Shown in pieces: positions 6,872 to 10,768 of a stretch of 10,768 nt of DNA. How positions within the stretch are numbered: the stretch's first letter is position 1; each line of letters starts with the position of its first letter. The notes under the pieces are model-generated. The model was not told the origin of the DNA. It saw nothing but the letters and a program-made list of their open reading frames with translations, and did not search any database. This DNA is from Prevotella sp. UBA6387 (GTDB lineage: Bacteria; Bacteroidota; Bacteroidia; Bacteroidales; Bacteroidaceae), in the NCBI GenBank assembly GCA_002437565.1, contig DJQL01000057.1, positions 1 through 10,768 of the forward strand, read 5' to 3'. The translations under genes were made by a program, and so were the position numbers.

Positions 6872-7180
6872 GAACAAGCAAAGATAATCCTGGTTGTTTG
6901 CCAACGACAGACTCTCGTTCATGAATGTGGAAAACGTGGTTAGACCACCACAGAAACCTGTGGTCAAGAGCAAGCGTGCCTGGGGCGAGAGCCACGACAA
7001 TGTTGATGGAAGGCTTGAGAAAAAGCCTATCAGCAAGCAACCAAACAGATTAACCATGAAGGTGCCCAAAGGAAACGAGGATTCCAAAAGCCCGCTTACG
7101 AGTTTTGACACAAGGAAACGACTACCTCCACCAAGGAAGCTGCCGAAACCCACAATAAAAAAGTCTCTTAATATGTTCAT
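6791..7180 (-). CDS. crcB: Fluoride exporter CrcB/Fluc
   Basis: Small inner-membrane fluoride channel that works as a dual-topology homodimer and lowers cytoplasmic fluoride. The length of 129 residues is normal. Family motifs are all present: GFGSFLGGGSRF (11-22), GTFMVNLFGCLLIGF (39-53) with the pore Asn at 44, and TTGFCGGLTTFSTF (73-86). The last motif contains the Gly/Thr of the central sodium site and the two Phe residues of the fluoride path (F83, F86). Four helices are visible, near 5-27, 38-57, 68-90 and 100-124. The start at 7180 is 19 bp after the topB stop, so it is probably the last gene of mnmE-topB-crcB. The gap is too short for a fluoride riboswitch. Codons 104-130 (the fourth helix and stop) overlap the 3' end of the convergent permease. 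Confidence 0.95.
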   Translation of the reverse strand: MNILRDFFIVGFGSFLGGGSRFLVSKLVSGLLESSFPLGTFMVNLFGCLLIGFFSSLPSTLSWLSPQARLLLTTGFCGGLTTFSTFMNESLSLANNQDYLCLFLYLVGSFALGLIFVWAGGALAKAIAM

Positions 7181-7199
7181 ATCACATTAATAATATATG

Positions 7200-9248
7200 T
7201 TATCCTAATGGAGCGCGGAAATCGCATCCTTCTTTCCATCGAGAGCAACCGTAAGCGGATTTTCCTTTAATTATATGTCCTTGCTTACACTTTGGGCACA
7301 TATCACCTTCTTTTACGGTTATTTTCGTTTTTTTTGTTGACTTCTTGGCAGCCTTTTCAATCGACTTAGTGGTTGCTTTCCCAGTAGACTTCACCTTATT
7401 TGCCTTAGGCTTTTTGTCCTCACTATATTCAATCAACTGTCCAGAATTATCGTGCATCACGTCATTGACGATTCTTGCCACTTGATCTTTCAGCTCGCTG
7501 ATAAAGGTAGCTGCATCGTATTTGTCATGCTCTATCTCTCGCAGTTTCTTCTCCCAAATACCAGTCAATTCCACGCTTGTAAGCAACTTCTCGTGAATAG
7601 TGTCTATTAGTTGGATGCCAGTGGTGGTGGCGACGAGGTTCTTCTTGTCCCTGCGAATGTAATGACGCTTAAATAGAGTTTCTATTATGCCAGCACGCGA
7701 TGACGGGCGACCAATGCCATTTTCCTTCATGGCAGCTGACAGTTCATCGTCATCAACAAGTTTACCAGCGGTTTCCATGGCTCGCAGCAGCGAAGCCTCG
7801 GTATAGTGTTTCGGCGGCACTGTCATCTTCTCAGTGAGAGTTGGCTTATGTGGGCCCGACTCACCCTTTACAAAAGACGGAAGGGTCTTGTCTGCCGTCG
7901 CGTTTTTCGTTGCGGAATCGCTTATCTCGTCCTTGGCGTAGATAGCGCGCCAACCTTGTGACAATATCTCCTTGCCAGAGGTCTTAAATTCCACCTTGTC
8001 CACCTTTCCTACAACCGACGTGGTTGAGAATTTACAATCGGGATAGAACACGGCTATGAAGCGCCTTGCTATCAGGTCGTAGACCTTTTTCTCCACGTCG
8101 GTCAACCCAACAGGCACTTGGCCAGTAGGAATGATGGCATGGTGGTCGGTCACCTTTGACGTGTCGAATACGCGTTTAGATTTTGGCAAGGTCTTGCTTA
8201 TGGCGGCCAGATTTCTTATCATGTCAAGATAAGGTTTCTTGCCAGCCTCCGCATATTGGCTCACGCCATTCAATATGCCTGGGCACTTAGGGTATATGTC
8301 GTCAGAAAGATACTGAGTGTCGACACGTGGATAAGTGGTGAGTTTTTTCTCGTAAAGCCCTTGAATGAGGTTGAGCGACATTTCGGCAGAGAAGCCGTAC
8401 TTGCGATTTAGGTCTACCTGCAATGAGGTGAGGTCATAGAGCTGTCTTGCTGGCTCCTTGCCTTGCTTCTTCTGCACAGATACTATCTCAAAAGGCTTAC
8501 ATTCAATCAATGAGAAAGCGCCTTGCCCTTCTTCTTTGGTCGTAAACTTGCCCGACGTGGCGGTGAATAGCGTGTCGCGGTAAACGGTAGAAAGCACCCA
8601 GTATGGCTCTGGCTTAAAATCATCAATTTCTTTTTGTCGTCTCACTATCAGCGCGAGAGTGGGCGTTTGCACCCTGCCGATGGACAACACTTGCCCTGCC
8701 TGCTGCCTGTACATTAACGTGTACAACCGCGTGCAGTTCATGCCCAAGAGCCAGTCTCCAATCGCGCGGCTAAGGCCGGCGAGGTAAAGCCTCTCATACT
8801 GCTTCTCCTCTTTCAGGTTGGCGAAGCCCTCGCGAATAGCCTCGTCGGTCATGGATGATATCCATAATCGCTTCACCGGACACGTAACGTGAGCCATCTG
8901 CATCACCCAACGCTGAATCAGTTCGCCCTCTTGCCCGGCATCGCCACAGTTCACTATCTCGTCGGCGTTGGCATATAGTTTCGCGATAGTCTGAAACTGC
9001 TTTTCTATACCACGGTCAGGTATGAGTTTCAGTCCGAACCTTCGCGGAATCATCGGCAGTGCCGCCAACGTCCAGTAGCGCCAGTTGCCCTCATAGTCGT
9101 TGGGTTCTTTCAGTTCACAAAGGTGACCGAAAGTCCACGTCACCTGGTAGCCATTACCTTCCATGTATCCATCACGCGAGGTTGTGGCCCCAAGGATGCG
9201 CGCGATGTCACGAGCCACGCTCGGTTTCTCTGCTATACAAACTATCAT
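7200..9248 (-). CDS. topB: DNA topoisomerase III (type IA)
   Basis: Type IA topoisomerase that cleaves one DNA strand through a 5'-phosphotyrosyl link and decatenates replication or recombination intermediates. It has 682 residues (E. coli TopB has 653). The N-terminal Toprim domain has the catalytic Glu in IAEKPSVA (E7) and the acidic motif GDAGQEGE (102-109). RLWISSMTDEAIREGF (127-142) and SIGRVQTPTLALIVRRQ (189-205) are conserved type IA segments. The catalytic Tyr is Y306 in LTTYPRVDT. HHAIIPT and ENGIGRPSSRA occur further on, as expected. The C-terminus has a Lys/Thr-rich linker (about 608-647) and one four-Cys zinc ribbon (C651, C654, C668, C675). The Toprim DxDxE pattern reads D103-A-G105-Q-E107, lacking the second Asp. 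It lies 33 bp after mnmE. An A8 run occurs in the coding strand at 7328-7335. Confidence 0.95.
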   Translation of the reverse strand: MIVCIAEKPSVARDIARILGATTSRDGYMEGNGYQVTWTFGHLCELKEPNDYEGNWRYWTLAALPMIPRRFGLKLIPDRGIEKQFQTIAKLYANADEIVNCGDAGQEGELIQRWVMQMAHVTCPVKRLWISSMTDEAIREGFANLKEEKQYERLYLAGLSRAIGDWLLGMNCTRLYTLMYRQQAGQVLSIGRVQTPTLALIVRRQKEIDDFKPEPYWVLSTVYRDTLFTATSGKFTTKEEGQGAFSLIECKPFEIVSVQKKQGKEPARQLYDLTSLQVDLNRKYGFSAEMSLNLIQGLYEKKLTTYPRVDTQYLSDDIYPKCPGILNGVSQYAEAGKKPYLDMIRNLAAISKTLPKSKRVFDTSKVTDHHAIIPTGQVPVGLTDVEKKVYDLIARRFIAVFYPDCKFSTTSVVGKVDKVEFKTSGKEILSQGWRAIYAKDEISDSATKNATADKTLPSFVKGESGPHKPTLTEKMTVPPKHYTEASLLRAMETAGKLVDDDELSAAMKENGIGRPSSRAGIIETLFKRHYIRRDKKNLVATTTGIQLIDTIHEKLLTSVELTGIWEKKLREIEHDKYDAATFISELKDQVARIVNDVMHDNSGQLIEYSEDKKPKANKVKSTGKATTKSIEKAAKKSTKKTKITVKEGDMCPKCKQGHIIKGKSAYGCSRWKEGCDFRAPLG

Positions 9249-9281
9249 TCGCCAGCGATGTTAATCATTGATTATCATCCT

Positions 9282-10655
9282 CTACTTTCCGATGCAGAAG
9301 TGCTTGAAGATGTTGTTCAGGGTTTCTTGAGGAGTGATACGCTCCTGCCCTGTTATGTCAGCAAGATCATCAATGACAGGGCGCAAGTCCTCGGCAAGGA
9401 GGTCTGAGGAGAGGCTGGCGCCTATTCCATCCTGAACCCTCATGAGGTCATGATAAGCCTTCATCAAATCAGAATAATGCCGCGCGTTGGTCACGACCAC
9501 ATCGGCAGACGACAACTCAGGTATGTCAAGGTCGTTGACGATCACCGATTCAAGTTCGGCAATTCCTCTACCCTCCTTGGCACTAATCTCTATGGTTCGT
9601 ATGCTCGATGGCAACGACACGTGAGAATGAGGCAGGTCAACCTTATTGACGATCACATAAAGCCGCTTGTCGCTTGCAAACTTCTCCATTCGCCCGATTT
9701 CCTCCGCCGAAGGCTGACCGTCTACGACCCACAACACTACAAACGCCTTTGCGAGAGCCTCCATGGCGCGAGCTATCCCTATGTTCTCCACCTTGTCTTC
9801 GGTTTTTCTCAATCCAGCGGTATCAATGAAACGGAAGAGCACGCCTCCAATGGTCGTGGTGTCTTCGATAGTGTCGCGAGTGGTGCCATCTATATCCGAC
9901 ACTATGGCACGCTCTTCGCCAACTATGGCATTGAGAAGTGTAGACTTGCCAACGTTTGTCTTGCCGACAATGGCAACTGGAACGCCTGTTTTCAGCACCT
10001 TGCCTGTCTCAAAGCTTTTTGCCAAGTTTAAAATGCGAGTGCCTATCTCTTTGGCAAGGTTTTCAAGTTCTGACCGGTCTGCGAACTCCAAGTCCTCGTG
10101 ATCGGAGAAGTCGAGCTCAAGTTCCATTAGGGAAGTCATCTTGAGCAGCTTTTCCCTCAACGATGAAAGTTCGTTGCTGAATCCACCTTTTAGTTGACTC
10201 ATTGCCAGCTGGTGCTGCACCTTGTTGGTCGATGCGATCAAGTCGGCCACGGCCTCAGCCTGTGAGAGATCCATCTTGCCGTTGAGGTAAGCGCGGCGAG
10301 TATATTCCCCGGGCTCAGCCTGACGTGCGCCATGCCTCTGCAACAAAGCCAATATGCGCTGTATGATGAAACGCGAGCCATGGCAGGAAATCTCCACGCC
10401 GTCCTCACCCGTATAGCTATGTGGTGCCCTGAAAACTGATACAATGACATCGTCTATCGTCTCACCGTCCTCGCCTTTTATCTCGCCATAATGAAACGTG
10501 CCGCCCTTGGCATTGGCTATGTCACGCGAGAACACTCCTTGAGCTATTTCGATGGCCTTTGAGCCGCTCATGCGTATCACGGCTATTGCCCCTCCTGCCG
10601 GTGTGGCGAGAGCGGATATAGTGTCGTCAAACAAATGTGTATTTTGACCAATCAT
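9282..10655 (-). CDS. mnmE: tRNA uridine-5-carboxymethylaminomethyl(34) synthesis GTPase MnmE
   Basis: With MnmG, it makes the cmnm5 modification at wobble U34 of certain tRNAs in the cytoplasm, using a methylene-folate one-carbon unit and GTP hydrolysis. It has 457 residues, normal for the family. The N-terminal folate-binding domain is residues 1-120 (DTISALATPAGGAIAVIRMS, then SYTGEDGVEISCHG at 80-93). The helical domain surrounds an inserted G domain (about 223-375). G-domain motifs are G1 GKTNVGKST (231-239) with the potassium-binding Asn at 234, G2 DIDGTTRD (254-261), G3 DTAG (278-281) and G4 NKVD (337-340). R283 and E290 align with E. coli R275 and the catalytic E282. The C-terminus ends CIGK, the conserved Cys motif. 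It is first in a minus-strand operon with topB and crcB. The ATG at 10655 fits both the homology start and the promoter. Confidence 0.97.
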   Translation of the reverse strand: MIGQNTHLFDDTISALATPAGGAIAVIRMSGSKAIEIAQGVFSRDIANAKGGTFHYGEIKGEDGETIDDVIVSVFRAPHSYTGEDGVEISCHGSRFIIQRILALLQRHGARQAEPGEYTRRAYLNGKMDLSQAEAVADLIASTNKVQHQLAMSQLKGGFSNELSSLREKLLKMTSLMELELDFSDHEDLEFADRSELENLAKEIGTRILNLAKSFETGKVLKTGVPVAIVGKTNVGKSTLLNAIVGEERAIVSDIDGTTRDTIEDTTTIGGVLFRFIDTAGLRKTEDKVENIGIARAMEALAKAFVVLWVVDGQPSAEEIGRMEKFASDKRLYVIVNKVDLPHSHVSLPSSIRTIEISAKEGRGIAELESVIVNDLDIPELSSADVVVTNARHYSDLMKAYHDLMRVQDGIGASLSSDLLAEDLRPVIDDLADITGQERITPQETLNNIFKHFCIGK

Positions 10656-10677
10656 GGTTATTTCTTGAATTGCACTG

Positions 10678-10708
10678 TAAAATTACAAACAAATCGCCAT
10701 GATGCCAA
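10678..10708 (-). promoter_or_regulatory. Candidate promoter of the mnmE-topB-crcB operon
   Basis: On the minus strand, TTG (complement of 10706-10708) is followed after 20 nt by TAATTTTA (complement of 10678-10685), which differs from the Bacteroidota -7 element TAnnTTTG only in the last base. Transcription would start near 10671 and give a short leader of about 16 nt before the ATG at 10655. The rest of 10656-10768 shows no gene and no convincing terminator. Confidence 0.5.
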
Positions 10709-10768
10709 GTTTTTTCGTTACAATCTCACACTGTCATATATTGTGCGTGAAATGGCAAACACACTGCC

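Noticed and set aside
9800..9830. Possible loss of the MnmE catalytic Glu, because Lys follows DTAGLR.
   Set aside because: Counting from the E. coli numbering (D270 of DTAG, R275, E282), the catalytic Glu aligns with E290 here, which is present.
9450..10031. A 193-codon plus-strand open frame opposite mnmE.
   Set aside because: It is fully antisense to a highly conserved GTPase gene and shows no recognisable domain, so it is a shadow frame.
10656..10768. A possible fluoride riboswitch, suggested by GGCGATT on the minus strand upstream of the operon containing crcB.
   Set aside because: Only a fragment of the conserved core is present, the paired stems are missing, and it would lie largely upstream of the predicted transcript start.

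Overview
The window looks like a stretch of chromosome from a Bacteroidota species, probably Bacteroidales and Prevotella-like. The evidence is the Bacteroidota promoter pattern (TTTG, about 19 nt, TAnnTTTG) ahead of the first plus-strand gene, AT-rich leaders without clear Shine-Dalgarno sequences, and the character of the proteins. These include a secreted cyclophilin with an RGALGAAR/SSASQFYI core, a Bacteroidota-style topoisomerase III with a GDAGQEGE Toprim motif, and a membrane-anchored coiled-coil protein of a type I associate with this phylum. The genus is inference. There are no RNA genes, insertion sequences, CRISPR arrays or phage genes.

Layout. (1) 1-644, minus strand: a secreted cyclophilin-type peptidyl-prolyl isomerase, cut by the left edge of the window. 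(2) 645-840: a divergent intergenic region with a good plus-strand promoter and weaker minus-strand candidates. (3) 841-6871, plus strand: a five-gene cluster, namely a coiled-coil inner-membrane-anchored protein, a TolC-type outer-membrane channel, an HlyD-type periplasmic adaptor, and two ABC-2-type permeases. The spacing is tight from the adaptor onward (a 4-bp GTGA overlap, then a 3-bp gap). A 101-bp gap before the TolC gene carries small repeats and a possible second promoter. (4) 6791-10655, minus strand: mnmE, topB and crcB, with gaps of 33 and 19 bp, probably one operon starting from a promoter just upstream of mnmE. 10656-10768 is upstream DNA.

How the genes work together. The plus-strand genes should form a tripartite exporter spanning both membranes: a permease pair in the inner membrane, the adaptor in the periplasm and the TolC-like channel in the outer membrane. 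It resembles E. coli YbhG/YbhS/YbhR plus TolC, but no ATPase gene lies between or beside the permeases in this window. The minus-strand operon combines tRNA wobble-uridine modification (MnmE), DNA decatenation (TopB) and fluoride export (CrcB); these are functionally unrelated.

The most unusual structure is where the two transcription units converge. The second permease and crcB overlap tail to tail by 81 bp with coinciding codon boundaries. The last 26 residues of the permease are therefore read from the antisense of the last transmembrane helix of CrcB. A perfect 10-bp hairpin lies just beyond the crcB stop, inside the permease gene.
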